Source: Topomyia yanbarensis (Eukaryota > Arthropoda > Insecta > Diptera > Culicidae). From it: a stretch of DNA of 64,000 nt. The stretch is from NCBI RefSeq assembly GCF_030247195.1, contig NC_080672.1, forward strand, positions 66,009,771 to 66,073,770. The letters run 5' to 3'. Every line of letters starts with the position of its first letter. Position 1 is the stretch's first letter. This document shows positions 47,444 through 58,173 of this stretch, piece after piece. Under the pieces are notes generated by a model. It searched no databases. It saw nothing but the letters and a program-made list of their open reading frames with translations, and was not told the origin of the DNA. Both the position numbers and the translations under genes were made by a program.

Positions 47444-48000
47444 CCTGAGCATGCTATTTTAATGGGCGGCTAGCTAGACCTGCGCCAACCTTGCAGAGAT
47501 TTGGGCTAAGCGCTTATTTAAAGGCGGCGCTGGCTCGCCTTGTCAGGGATGCTTTGGAGCACGTGGTATTTAGGCCTAGAACATGTAGGGTCCACTACCT
47601 CGTCCTACCACACCCGCAGTCAGCTGGTTTCATGGTCACATGGTTCGGGTCGCGAATCACAACTAGTTGCTATCGCGACTAAGCATTATCCACCATCTAT
47701 GACCCGCGGGGTTGCTTGCAGCTCAGCTTCCCACATAGCGTTCCTCCACCACCACGGGGCCCGAGACAGACGTGATATATTTACCCCCAGCTCGCAAGAA
47801 TGATCCAGTCAGTGCAAACAACCATATCCGATCGATTGAAGCTGCTCTTTCTTCCCTTGGAAGTAATAACTGTTCATTATTGTTTGGTGACTATGTTAAC
47901 TTGAGTAATTTTTTTCCGTTTAACTTTGCTACTATTCAGTCTTTAATGAACAAGTTGGTAATTCTGAATAACGTCGCAAAAGAGACCTACTGACAGCGGT

Positions 48001-48724
48001 GTGTAAATTTTGGGAGCGATTGAATTTATTCCACACCTAGAGTGCTGTTTTTTCGCCTGAAACTAGTCAGTTTCATCTCATCAGGAATGATCAAATACAG
48101 ATACCAATATCACAAACTCCACGCCGAACATTGCCACATGAGTAAATGCAACAAATACCTGCTTGAAAATTAACCGAAACCTCATTCGGAACTAATATTC
48201 ATCGAAATTCAAAAGCCATCTGCCAAGTTCACATTTGCTGTAAATAACAACAACAAACATAAAATTGTAACTACCAGCGTGTGTTTCGGTATTATAATGT
48301 TGTTTATCGATTTATTTCTTTTTCTTCTCTCTTCTCTTTTTAATGAATTATTGTCATTGCTATCTTTCTTTGATTTTTCGAATCGCAAAACACGCCAGTT
48401 TTGATCATTGTAATTACACTACTATTTGTTCTAGTTTTGCATCTCGTGGCACCGTACTGTCTAGTGCGAGTAATTGTTCAAGTATTACGATGACGTCTAA
48501 TTGTTAAGTGTTTTGGTGTTTTTTTTCTGTTAATATTTATTTTTGCTAATTTTAAATTTGATCTCGAACCAATTCGTTTACCGCACTCAAGTGGCAGGAG
48601 TTTTTTTTTCGTGTGTTTGTGTTTTTGTGTGTCGTTCACCCTTTGTCACTCGACTTTTTTGACGATTCTGAGACCCTTCCTGTAACCACCAAACAAACCC
48701 TTTTTCATGTGTGTATTTCTAAAG
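48001..48724 (+). other. Distal intron C-D and acceptor of exon D
   Basis: AT-rich with T-runs. It ends in TTTTTCATGTGTGTATTTCT followed by AAAG, the acceptor of exon D. No repeat was recognised apart from the end of the Jockey relic. Confidence 0.5.
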
Positions 48725-49434
48725 TGGGAAACCTCGGTCTGAGTGCGTCGGCCGAGTCGGTCCACCAGGTGAAGCGCTCCAGCCGTCGAGGTTCCCGCCA
48801 TGCCCACCTACACCGAAGCTCGTCCCGGCGGAACAAGGAGAATGGTTCGTCGCGGTCCAACAGTTTCCGGAGCAAGATTTCGTCTGCCAAGGGGGGTAGT
48901 AACGGTGCCGGTGTAAGCGGACCCACCGGTGCAGATACCGCCAGTCTGGGGAAAAACAACGGTACCGGGAATGCCCCGTTGTGTAGCATTGTCTCGGCTA
49001 AAGAGCACCACCGAATCCGGAAACAGCGTGCTGTTTCGTTCGAGCAAACATCGGCCCCAACGGGAACCACGATGACATCATCCACCTCCGGCTGCCCGGT
49101 GGTGGTGGTTGGCATGCATCCGAAATGGCACGAGTTCAGCGCGAAGTCGTTGGACGAGAAAAAACTGCTTACCAAGCAGAACAACTTTACAACGATGACG
49201 ATCGACGGAGTGGATCTTCAGCTGGACAGCAGTACGATCGGTGGTGCCGAGGTGGGTTCAGGTCTTCAGCCCTGCGATGGTGCCGATAGCGACGGCGATT
49301 GGCACATGATGGACCAAAGTGTGCCACTGCCGCCGGCGGGTGACATTCATCCGGTACAAAAACAGCAGCCTACCGCAGTCGGTACGGCACAGCACAGCTC
49401 GATGTTGCACCATCTGAAGCCACCGCGAATATGA
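48725..49434 (+). CDS. Host gene exon D, C-terminal coding exon
   Basis: Acceptor TTTCTAAAG|TGGGAAAC; the first two bases complete a split codon and 235 codons follow to TGA at 49432-49434. The peptide is basic and Ser-rich at first (VKRSSRRGSRHAHLHRSSSR, then RRNKENGSSRSNSFRSK), then Gly/Thr-rich, with RIRKQRAVSFEQ (a possible basophilic kinase/14-3-3 site). It then has MHPKWHEFSAKSLDEKKLL, IDGVDLQLD, acidic DGADSDGDWHMMDQS, and ends HHLKPPRI. Codons are GC-rich like exons A-C and unlike the flanking DNA. No transmembrane segment. It fits the same gene by strand, composition and style; direct joining to exon C needs a phase-1 donor that I could not pick with confidence. Confidence 0.75.
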
Positions 49435-50694
49435 TTCTAAGGCATAATGCGTGTAAGTTAGCTGTAAGGGTTCAAGAGAGATATTCGCATTCATTCTATT
49501 ATTTCTAGCGTCTAATGTGTAGGCAATCGTTTGTTGTTTAGTTAGAAAATTACGTAAATTTTTTATATACGCGTTTTGTATAAGGACGAACTGATCATTA
49601 CGGAGTGAAATAACATAAATATCCATAGTCGGAGAAGCGGCTGTTGTGCGGTACTACTAGACTCGTTTTAATTTAATAATTTTACCAGTGCCGAGCACTT
49701 TTGCTGAAACCATTTCATTAATGCTGCGATAAATATTGGTCCACGTCACTTAATTATAGTTTTTTTTTATAAATTTGCGAAGTAATCAATCATGTTGGAT
49801 AAAAAAAGTACCAGCATAACTAGTTTGCTTTTCAATCACTCATTATTACATCAGTGTACGATTGATGTATACAATTCCACTAAGAAGAGCCCGTTCGAAA
49901 TAGGCACCCAATCGGTCACTATTCTATAGAATATAAAAACTAGTTTCGTACAAAAATAGAACTTGAAAATGCACGGTCTAAGTCGGCACAACAGAACGAA
50001 AGCCAAATTTTACAGTTGACTATATAAGTAAAAAGATCATTGAGATTTCTTCCCGTTTAAAATAAAAACATTCTACCAGTTCACTGTCGGTGTAGTAAGA
50101 TAATGGATTGCGTAAGGGTATACTTAAATGTAAGGGTAAAATATACTGGAAAGAATTTCATATCTAGTACGCTAGAAATCGAAAATATTATGCAAAGTAT
50201 TACACGTTTTACGAACTGAATTTCACACTCATAAAGTCATTACAACACAATTATAGTAAACAATCACTTAGAAATTTATCGAAAAGTTAAAAACAAGACC
50301 AGTGAACGTGAGAATTTACATACGCCGTGTAGCTCGTAAAGTTATAAAGTTGAGATTTTTTACTATCATTAAATTCTAACCACATTCTTAATGATCAAAA
50401 TTTGGCGCAACAGAATTCGAATCCAATCAGCAGTCAAATACAGAATAATAGAATAGTTTATGTGGTGAAAGAAGAGATACAGTCACATTCCTTAGTTGTA
50501 TATAATTATCCTCATATGTATAGCGAAAACGATCGAGAGACGAATCCTCGGAACAAAATAATTGTAATTGCTCAACCAAAAAAAGAAGTCGAAGATTGTA
50601 GATTTCTCCTATCTAACGATCCTACGGTAACCAAGTCTCATCACAAAATTAAAGACAAAGTGTCGGTAAAGTCGGTCTAAAACTAATCGCGCAA
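49435..50694 (+). other. Probable 3' UTR and downstream flank
   Basis: AT-rich, following the exon D stop. A candidate polyadenylation hexamer AATAAA is at 50061-50066. The ORF at 50402-50680 has no motif and A-rich codons; it is probably chance. Confidence 0.5.
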
Positions 50695-50704
50695 AAAATC
50701 AAAG

Positions 50705-51000
50705 AACCATCCATAAATGACGTAGCATTTTTGAGTGATTTTTAACACCCCCTCCCCCATCGTAGCATTTCGTCACAAACTTCTAAATACCCCCTGGTAA
50801 TTACGTAGCTTGATGGTAACTCTATCCCCTCTTGATCGCGCAATTTAAAAAAATAAAATAAAAAAACGATGTTAATTATTCCCCTTTAAAAAAGCTACGT
50901 AGCATGACATGACCCCCTACCCCCCTGTTGTCACACATCATCACAAAATACAAAACTCCCCCCTCCCCCATATAATGCTACGTCATTTATGGATGGTCCC
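50705..51000. mobile_element. MITE with GGGACC ends and 9 bp target duplication
   Basis: The left end ACCATCCATAAATGACGTAG and the right end (complement of GGGACCATCCATAAATGACG) are inverted repeats of about 25 bp. AAATCAAAG is duplicated at 50696-50704 and 51001-51009. The interior has C-rich tracts and GTAGCATTTCGTCACAAA-like words, and no ORF. The 9 bp duplication and GGG start resemble Mutator-like elements, but this is a guess from the ends alone. Confidence 0.85.
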
Positions 51001-51009
51001 AAATCAAAG

Positions 51010-51330
51010 GTGTTCCTGTCGAACAATTGAAACAGTTTATTCGGTATCTTGCAACGGATATGGGGATTTTTTTAAACCAAATTAACCAACCTTGAAGAGC
51101 ATCGAAGCTTTTTTTCTCTCTTTTTTCGTGCTCCTGGTGTTGGTTGTACAAAGGTTAGGGAGCTAATCTCACAAGCCAGTCTGTCGCATGTTCGAATTTC
51201 CTATCAGGAAAGAAGTCGAAACAGAAGGTCAAGCTTAGCAACGGAATGTAGTAATAGCAACATGAAGACAGTTTTAGGCACAAAGAACAGATTTGTATGT
51301 TCGAACAAATAATCAAACTTTTGTGAGCAT
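51010..51330. other. Unassigned stretch
   Basis: No feature recognised between the two DNA elements. Confidence 0.4.
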
Positions 51331-51592
51331 TTAACCCCTTCCTGTTCATGCTGTTTATGATGAACGTTTTCAACCTGCTATAATTTTTCGCTTAGGCTAG
51401 ATCTGCTCACAAAAACAAGTAGAGCTAATAACTGAGGCTATTAAGTATTATCTTTAGAACTGATGTTATTCCAATTAACTTGAATTGGATTCCGCTGGAG
51501 CAGTGCTGCCAGGGACAGTTTTAGTTAAAGTTTAAAAATGATATATTGGTATATCTTCGTTGTCTTGAAATATTATTGAAAACTGATAAAAC

Positions 51593-52842
51593 TAAAGAGA
51601 CTAGAATAACAAAGAGACGCCATCTTAATTCAGTAAAAACAATTCAACTAGCAACCAAGCTACGGTTAACAAGCAACACAGCAAATGTGCGAGCCTCACA
51701 AAACTTGTTTGTTGTTATTCCGTTTGTTTCTTCTAGCCAAAATAAAAACCTGCTACAACTTCTGGTCTGCTAAGTTTCTCGACTAGCTGAAACATAGTTA
51801 TATGCGCAGGAATGGTATTTTGCAGCAATAAAACCACATTAGGCCAAGAACAATTGCGATTTTTTCGCTCGCAAACGGATCCACAACAAAAAGAGGCGTG
51901 GTTGAAGTCTCGTACATATGTTCCTGTCTTGCCAGTTTGCTGGAAACGAAAGAGCAGTGCTTTGTTTGGCTCAATCAGACCCATAACGGAACGACTTTTA
52001 TTTTGAATGTTTGCATAATTTGGTTTTTCGTTACCGTCATGCTGAATTTCGTCCTTCCATCAAACCATGCCATTTTCTCTTAGCGTTTCTAAACACGATG
52101 GTATTGTAACAAATTCCGTTTGAGGGTATAACTTTTATCTTTAAAATATTTGGTAGTTTCAACGGATTGGATCTGGGGCGGATCCAGAAAAAAATTTCGG
52201 GAGGGGTCCGAACATTACGTACTACGTAATAAGCTCATTTAATGAATATCAGGTTTGATGTTCAAATTTGGTTTGGAATTATTGTGGGTTTGAAACTAAT
52301 ATAAAATTTAAACTAATTCAAAATTTCTAAACTAGTAAAAATAGTTCGGAGGGGGTCCGAACCCCCAGGACCCTCCCCCTGGATCCGCCACTGGATTGGA
52401 TAACAATCTAGGGTCAGATCACTCTAAGTATGTAAAACAAATTTGTATCACATTTAAAAAAATGCATTTAATTTCCATTTTTGCCACAACTTTGCACTCC
52501 CTAACAGAAAAGTTTGTTTAACAAACGTCCTACACTGATCCACTTTGTTCGACGTTTTGCTGAAAGTAGGGAAAGTTTTTTGCAGGGTTTTGACGTCTTA
52601 CACGTAACGCAAAATACATTATGAATTTCTATTTTGATTGAAAGAAATGCATTTAATTTCGCTGATTTTTAAAAAGGCATCAGAAGTGATCTGCCCCTAG
52701 ATAACAATACTACCTTAAAAACAATGCTACATGATGCTAAACTTTTACATTTGACAACTCTTTTGTTCGTTTGGAATGACATTGATACTAAATTGGAATT
52801 CCAAACGAAACATGTCGTCTCTTTGTTATTCTAGTCTCTTCA
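51593..52842. mobile_element. hAT-like non-autonomous element inside the piggyBac-like MITE
   Basis: The 8 bp duplication GATAAAAC lies at 51585-51592 and 52843-52850. Ends are inverted: TAAAGAGACTAGAATAACAA and the complement of TTGTTATTCTAGTCTCTTCA. The uninterrupted site is seen in the first copy near 3598. An 8 bp duplication suits the hAT superfamily. No transposase ORF; it carries another element at 52173-52393. Confidence 0.85.
52173..52393. mobile_element. Small hAT-like MITE, innermost of the nest
   Basis: The 8 bp duplication GATTGGAT lies at 52165-52172 and 52394-52401. Ends are CTGGGGCGGATCCAG and CTGGATCCGCCACTG, with inner GGGGTCCGAAC words. Length 221 bp. Confidence 0.85.
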
Positions 52843-53091
52843 GATAAAACCCATCAATTTGGACTGTCTTTGACTACTTTCTCCTAGTAATTCTCCTAGT
52901 AATTCTGTAAATATTCTAGAAAAATTGTCTTGCCTATCGGAAGGTGGAAATTGAGCAGCTTCTAGCACTGTGAGAGAAGTATCTGTCTTGATCAAAATAG
53001 GTTTTTCGTTTTTCTTATTCCCAACATGTTTAAGGAAAAATAGTTTTGGAACTCTACATGCACTAGAAAAAGTTGGACATGAAAGGGTTAA

Positions 53092-54339
53092 ATGTAAACC
53101 GTTCACACTAGCGACGCCATACTAATATCCGCCAAAATAAAGCTGAAAATAGTGACCATTTTGAACTGTATCTGATCAACTGCCAGTTCTGTTGAACTCA
53201 GTAACGCCTCTACCGGCAATTTACATTGGATTTGGTCATACATTTTTGAACACCTTTAAGCGTTTAAATTAACTTCCCTCATTTTTATATTATGCATTGT
53301 CTGATAGCACGTTTTCTCCCATCGTCAAAAACCATCCGGGATTTGATTCGTAATTTGCATGAGATCTGATCATATCTGATTTTTTTGTTTGTTTTGACCA
53401 TTCTCGGGTGGATTCGACGTCCGAATAAAATCGTCGCTCCGGTGTAACGTCGAACGAAAATGCTTAACGATAGAAGTCGTTTTACTGTTCGCGGAAGGAA
53501 GGATCCACCTGTGAATAGGGATCTTTAGGGGTGTGCGGGTTAAGACATTTTCTGATGCAGATTGGTGCCGTGAGTTAATATCTCAATTCTTTTTCTATTT
53601 TTAAGCCCGAAACTATTGAAAAATCATTTTTTAGTTTGTCTCCTTTTAGGACAATAACACATCCAAACCCATGCGGCTTGCACGACTCTATAGGTTGCCT
53701 CATCAGATCTACCATAATTTGAGGATGAAATTTAAGATGGCAGGCTGCTAGCGGTGCTGTCCCGGTTAACAATGAGGCGAACGAGATATTTGCAGATATG
53801 TCATTTAGTAGGACAACTGTCAGTTTGTTGGCTGAATTTAATTTGGATTTTTTAAATTTAAAAATCAAAAAAGAATAATTAAGGTTTAAAAATAATATGA
53901 GTGTACTCGTAAGGACACCCGCTATCAATACATATGAAAAACTGACACAATTTTTCCAAATTAAAGATGCCTATTGTCAAACAAACATCTCATGGAAAGG
54001 CTAATACAGACCGACTTCTTGATCGATTGTATTTTAAACGCAATGGTCGATAGAGGCAGAATCGTTAATTGCATTCGAAATTAATTTCAATGAGGAAACA
54101 ATTTGAATTAAAATCAGTTTGAATATACATAAGATATGCTGAAAGGCTTTTGACATTTAAAGATTTCATATGGGATCGTAGTATTCAGACCGTATTTCCG
54201 CAACCATAATTGCGATTCGTATGAACTTCACCAGAAGGCTTTAACGATATTAAACCTTCCATTTGAGACTAAGTATGTGAAAATCGAATAAGCCTTTTCC
54301 AAGGAGCTGAAGGGACTTTAATTCTGAAAAATTCAAAGA
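53092..54339. other. No recognisable gene
   Basis: A minus-strand ORF at 53575-53928 has a hydrophobic start but no family motif. The last few hundred bases may be leader sequence of the R1 relic. Confidence 0.4.
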
Positions 54340-56290
54340 ACCAGAAACTTACAGAATTGTCGGGATGGACGCTGGATTCAAAGGGACATTGACTGGCCAT
54401 TAGCGATCAAGAGGGCTCTAGCGAAGCTAAATGTATATCTTACAAACAAAGGTACCATCAGCATTTACTGCAGGGAGAGCCAGGAATCCATTATCGACAT
54501 CAATTTTTGTAGCTTTGGAGTGAGTGGAAAGATGAACTGAAAAGTGTGCGGGGAGATACCCACAAAAACTATCAAGCGATCTGGTACAGCATGCGGATAA
54601 CAGAGATCTTTTACAAGGACGTGTTCGTCAAGGAACTTAAATTTTAGGGCATCCTCTTCAATCTAAATACGAACAAGTTAATGGCAGCACTAACCAGGGC
54701 GTGCAATGCGACCATAGCAAGCAATGGAATAGCGGGTAACGGTCGCCTGGTACAATACGATGATTGCTGATCTACGTATAAATTGCCTCAGATCAGAGAA
54801 GAATGACACCGAAACGAGTTACAAGAACCTCTCTCCACAAAGCAATCAAGCTGAGCAAGAAAACCTGCATTGAGGAGCTTTGCCACAAAGCCAACGAAAA
54901 TTCTCGAGGCCTACAGAGTTGCCATGACAAAGATAAAAAGCTCAGCTGACCCACCTGAAAGGTGCCCGCAGAAGATGAAGGTCATCATCAAAGGAAGAAG
55001 ATGATGAAGAAGAAACTCGAATTATCGACAAACGGCTGATCGAGATGGCGAAAACCATGAAAGTGAGGAAGGACTCAGTACCAGCCCCAAATTTGGTTCT
55101 GAAAACAGCGATACAGGACAACCCGGATATGTTCAGGATGATCCAATAACTGAAAGTGACAGAAGCGAATATTGCTGTCGATGCCTAGAAAACCTGGTGA
55201 TGTTTTAGCGTATAGCAGTGGTTTTCAACCTTTTTTCGTTCCACGTACCCCTTTTCAAATATTGATCCCCACGATGTACCTCTTTTTGCTCACCATCATT
55301 ACCCTGTTAAAAAAAACTGTTTCAATTGGATGAAAACCATAGTTTGCCAATTAAAAACTTGTTCTTGAACGCTCTCATGTCGTTTTTGCTTGAGGCAGAA
55401 ACTAACTCAGTTTCGGACCTAACTGTTGTCAAACCGTTTGTTTCATGCCAGTTTCGAACCTAGGTTATGCGCCACTGAACTGAAAACCGAGTTGGGTTCC
55501 AACCTGAAATATATTTCGGGTTCGCTCACACCACCGCTGTTTTGCGAGAACCCAACTCAGTTCCATTAAAAACGTTTGTTTGCAGCAACTACCCTGAGTT
55601 AGTGTCTAGGTTCTCAATCGAAAACGACATCAGTAAGTAAGAATATATAAAGGCAAATATCCGACGGGAATGTTAGGATTAAAGTTAAACTTATCCCATA
55701 TAATTCACCCCCTACAATAGCCTAATTTACCCCTGGGGGTGAATTCACCCCCAGTTGAAAACCATTGACATAGGTCAATATGTCCGTTGGAACAGACAGG
55801 AAACTGTAAGAGAGAGTAATCCTGAACAGGCTAACCAAGTACACGAAGCGTGAGAACGATCGGTCACGCAATTCGGTTTACTTATAGGCAGGTCTACAGT
55901 GGATGTCATCCGAACGATAGTGGGAGCTGCGGACGATGGGGCAGTGAAGATGAACCTTCCGAGAAATGTAACGATTGTTAGTTTCGCGGATGATGTGGTG
56001 TTGCAAGTAGTCAGGAAGTCACTAGGAGGTGGAAGCACTCGCCACGGAGACAATTGCCCATCATAAAACAGAGGCGGTGTGATTCGTAGCCGAAAGACAG
56101 TAACAGGCGAAAATCGCGGTCGGAGAATATCTCATCAACTCGAAACGTGAAATTACGCTACTGGGTGTGATAACCGCCGACCGACTGAATTTTTAAATTC
56201 ACGTCGATTATATTAAGGGGAAGACGGCAAGAGCAACTACAGTTAGCCCGAAGCCCGTGAGTAGGTTAGTTCAACCACCAAGGACCAGAT
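54340..56290 (+). mobile_element. R1-clade retrotransposon relic, heavily decayed
   Basis: With many frame changes the + strand follows the R1 ORF2 order seen at 38.1-41 kb: an endonuclease end (ALAKLNVYLTNKGTISIYCR, then SIIDINFCSFGVSG, about 54420-54530); the linker LHKAIKLSKKTCIEELCHKA, AYRVAMTKIKSSA and PERCPQKMKV (54835-54985); RT words IEMAKTMKVRKDS and LVLKTAIQDNPDMFRMIQ; LIGRSTVDVIRTIVGAADDG (about 55885-55945); and VSFADDVVLQVVRKSLG (about 55980-56030). It is interrupted within the SYRP.C block by the hAT-like element at 55216-55767, and ended by another at 56291. Confidence 0.75.
55216..55767. mobile_element. hAT-like MITE (CAGTGGTTTTCAACC ends)
   Basis: The left end CAGTGGTTTTCAACCTTTTT pairs with the right end CAGTTGAAAACCATTG. 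Next to the left end are TCCACGTACCCC and AATATTGATCCCCACGATG. The R1 reading resumes in order on the other side (GCGTATAG ... TAGGTCAATATG), which places it as an insertion. The target duplication is degraded. The same family is at 57870-58165. Confidence 0.75.
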
Positions 56291-57290
56291 TAGGGTTGTG
56301 GTCTCCCGGGAATACCGACCCATTTTTGGTACCGTAATACCGGTACTGAGCAAGAGCCAGTACCGGTATTTTCGGTACCATGCAAAATTTTGTTTGAAAT
56401 ATATGTAGATCCTATTGGTAGACCCGTTTCTTAATATCGGTCTGCAAAGTGGCTTTTAATTATATTGAATTATCTTCTACATAAATCGTTCAGCTTACGC
56501 CTTTGTGTGGAAATGAGGCGAGACCATCATCATAATAATTCTAGAAGTTAAACATTACTAGCTCCCGTTGTACTGATCGATATGTTTAAATTCCTACACT
56601 ATTTGGTTGAAATAAAATTTCAACTAGCTTTTACTAAATTTCAAAATATTCACATAGGAGATGTTTTGATTTTTTATGTTTAGATTTTTTTATTAGCGAC
56701 ATTCTGATTGGTTCCAATTATTCACTGGGTGGCGCGTAATGAGACTGTGGCCTAAGTCTTATTTGTATTTGCTTTGCGCTTAAATATTTATCTATAAAAG
56801 AACGAACAGCGATTTAGTAGCTTATAATTTGAGAGTTGGTGAATTGCTTCGAATGGTGCGATTCGTAATTTTTGATGATCAGAAATATCAGCAAAACTCC
56901 ATAGTTAGCAGTAAATTAGGAGCCTTGGTCTGCATAAAAGTCACCACCAATTTACAGCAAAGCAATAATGCCGAGAGGAAATGCGACCAACGTACACGGA
57001 TTTACATTCTCATTTCGATTTACTGTTGATAATAGGGTTTCTTACATTCAGCATATGTTGAAGTCGACGAAAGTCGCACCATTGAATTCAAAGTGGCCTA
57101 GATCTCGAAATAAAAGAAGGTGCCGATTCGAAAAATACCCTCTGCTGCAATGAGATATCAGTTTGAGCATTCAATTTTACTCTGAAGCGTTTCTCGAATC
57201 TTTTGAAAAAAAAAATTGGAGTACCGGTACTGGGGGTTTCAGTAGCGCAGTACCGGTTCTCGCCAAAATGGGTCGGTACTGCGAACCCTA
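56291..57290. mobile_element. hAT-like non-autonomous element (TAGGGTT ends)
   Basis: The perfect 8 bp duplication GACCAGAT lies at 56283-56290 and 57291-57298. Ends are TAGGGTT and AACCCTA, followed inward by CCGACCCATTTTTGGTACCG and its partner CGCCAAAATGGGTCGGTAC. The interior repeats GTACCGGTA words. 1000 bp, no transposase ORF. Relatives at 2150-3130 and 5585-5677 are older. Confidence 0.88.
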
Positions 57291-57298
57291 GACCAGAT

Positions 57299-57861
57299 CG
57301 ATTAGGCCGATTGAAGCACCAGCGGTGGGTCTTCGAGTTTTCAGTGAACCAGAATACTGATTGGCCCGTTGAGTAAGATTTATGAGCCATCCGAGTAGAT
57401 TGCTACAAAACTGGGAGCTAACTGACTCACGCTATCGATATGACGGTATCTGAAGAAATTCCGCCACCGAAGAATAAATGGCTCGTTGAGATGGAAGCTA
57501 AATGATTCGCGAAAACGAGAACTAAACAGCTCACAAAAACAGGCGACAAATGGCTAATTGTCGCGATTATCCGAATTGGTGTTCGGAGTTGAATGGCTCT
57601 AATGTACGCAGAAGCTGATGAAAAAGCCGGAAGCTAAATAGCTGAAAGGACGAGAAATTTAATGGATCAAACGATACGAAGAATAGTAAAAATATATTAA
57701 TTCTGCGAAAGAATTTCTATGAAGAAAGCATTTTTCATTCCAAACTTTAAAAATATCTTGAAGGGTTCGGGACACGTAAAATACTGTTTTTAAATTAAAG
57801 ACTAAATAAAACATACTATTGTCGATTTTTGAATCTCGCGCTCTGTCAAGTCTCCAAGTTC
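57299..57861 (+). other. Probable 3' region of the R1 relic
   Basis: A Gly/Arg-poor non-coding stretch with repeated AAATGGCT/AAATGATT/AAATAGCT words spaced about 35-40 bp (57470-57640). Similar GCTAAATGGCTCCGG words lie on the minus strand of the R1 3' UTR near 37800. This supports, but does not prove, that it is the R1 3' UTR. Confidence 0.4.
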
Positions 57862-57869
57862 CCATACAT

Positions 57870-58165
57870 CCGTGGTTTTCAATCTTTTTTGTACCACGTG
57901 CCCCTTTCCGAATATTGATCTCCATCGTGTGCCCCTTTCTGAAAATTGTTTACCACCATCATGAGAGTCATTTTCATTTAGATGGATACCATATTTTTTC
58001 GAATATGAAACCTGTTCCGAGAGACACTCAGCCAGCATTTAAATTCTGAAACAATATACAAAGACAATTATCCGACGGGAATCTTAGGGTAACAGGTTGA
58101 AATTTATCCCCTCAAATTTCACCACCCCTTTAAAAGTCTAATTCACCCCAGATTGAAAACCACTG
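57870..58165. mobile_element. hAT-like MITE, second CAGTGGTTTTCAA copy
   Basis: Ends CCGTGGTTTTCAATC and GATTGAAAACCACTG. Flanks CCATACAT (57862-57869) and CCCTACAT (58166-58173) agree at 7 of 8 bases, an 8 bp duplication. Internal words match the copy at 55216: CCACGTGCCCC, AATATTGATCTCCATCGTG and the ATTCACCCC near the right end. Confidence 0.85.
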
Positions 58166-58173
58166 CCCTACAT

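Larger units (their letters stand above)
44146..47771 (-). mobile_element. RTE-clade retrotransposon inserted in the Jockey-type element
   Basis: The target duplication GTGATATAT flanks it on both sides. It is about 2.87 kb without the nested insertion, close to RTE size once the RT deletion is allowed for. The single ORF ends (RNIVEHIIS) just before an AT-rich 3' terminus, as RTE elements do. It resembles the JAM1 type known in Aedes; that name is from memory. It runs antisense to both host gene and Jockey element. Confidence 0.85.
43600..48000 (+). mobile_element. Jockey-type element, 5' endonuclease part, split by an RTE insertion
   Basis: The left piece (43669-44145) reads KLAIYYQNVRGLRTKIDEIF, ASHYDIIVLTDDRI, FGDSYAIYTNDRS and LGGGVLIAV, the N-terminal half of an APE endonuclease. 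The catalytic Glu of the usual LTET motif is Asp-Asp here. A TAG at 44074-44076 interrupts it, then VTLEQLFVKLKLSDRFVSTD follows up to VIY. The right piece (47772-47993) continues YLPPARKNDPVSANNHIRSI, EAALSSLG and LLFGDYVNLSNF in the same frame. GTGATATAT is duplicated at 44137-44145 and 47772-47780. Everything after the endonuclease is missing, so it was already truncated. Confidence 0.8.
51331..53091. mobile_element. piggyBac-like MITE, second copy, with nested insertions
   Basis: TTAA at 51331-51334 and 53088-53091; ends CCCCTTCCTGTTCATG and TTGGACATGAAAGGG. Removing the nested 1250 bp element and one target copy leaves about 495 bp, colinear with 3313-3838. Confidence 0.85.
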
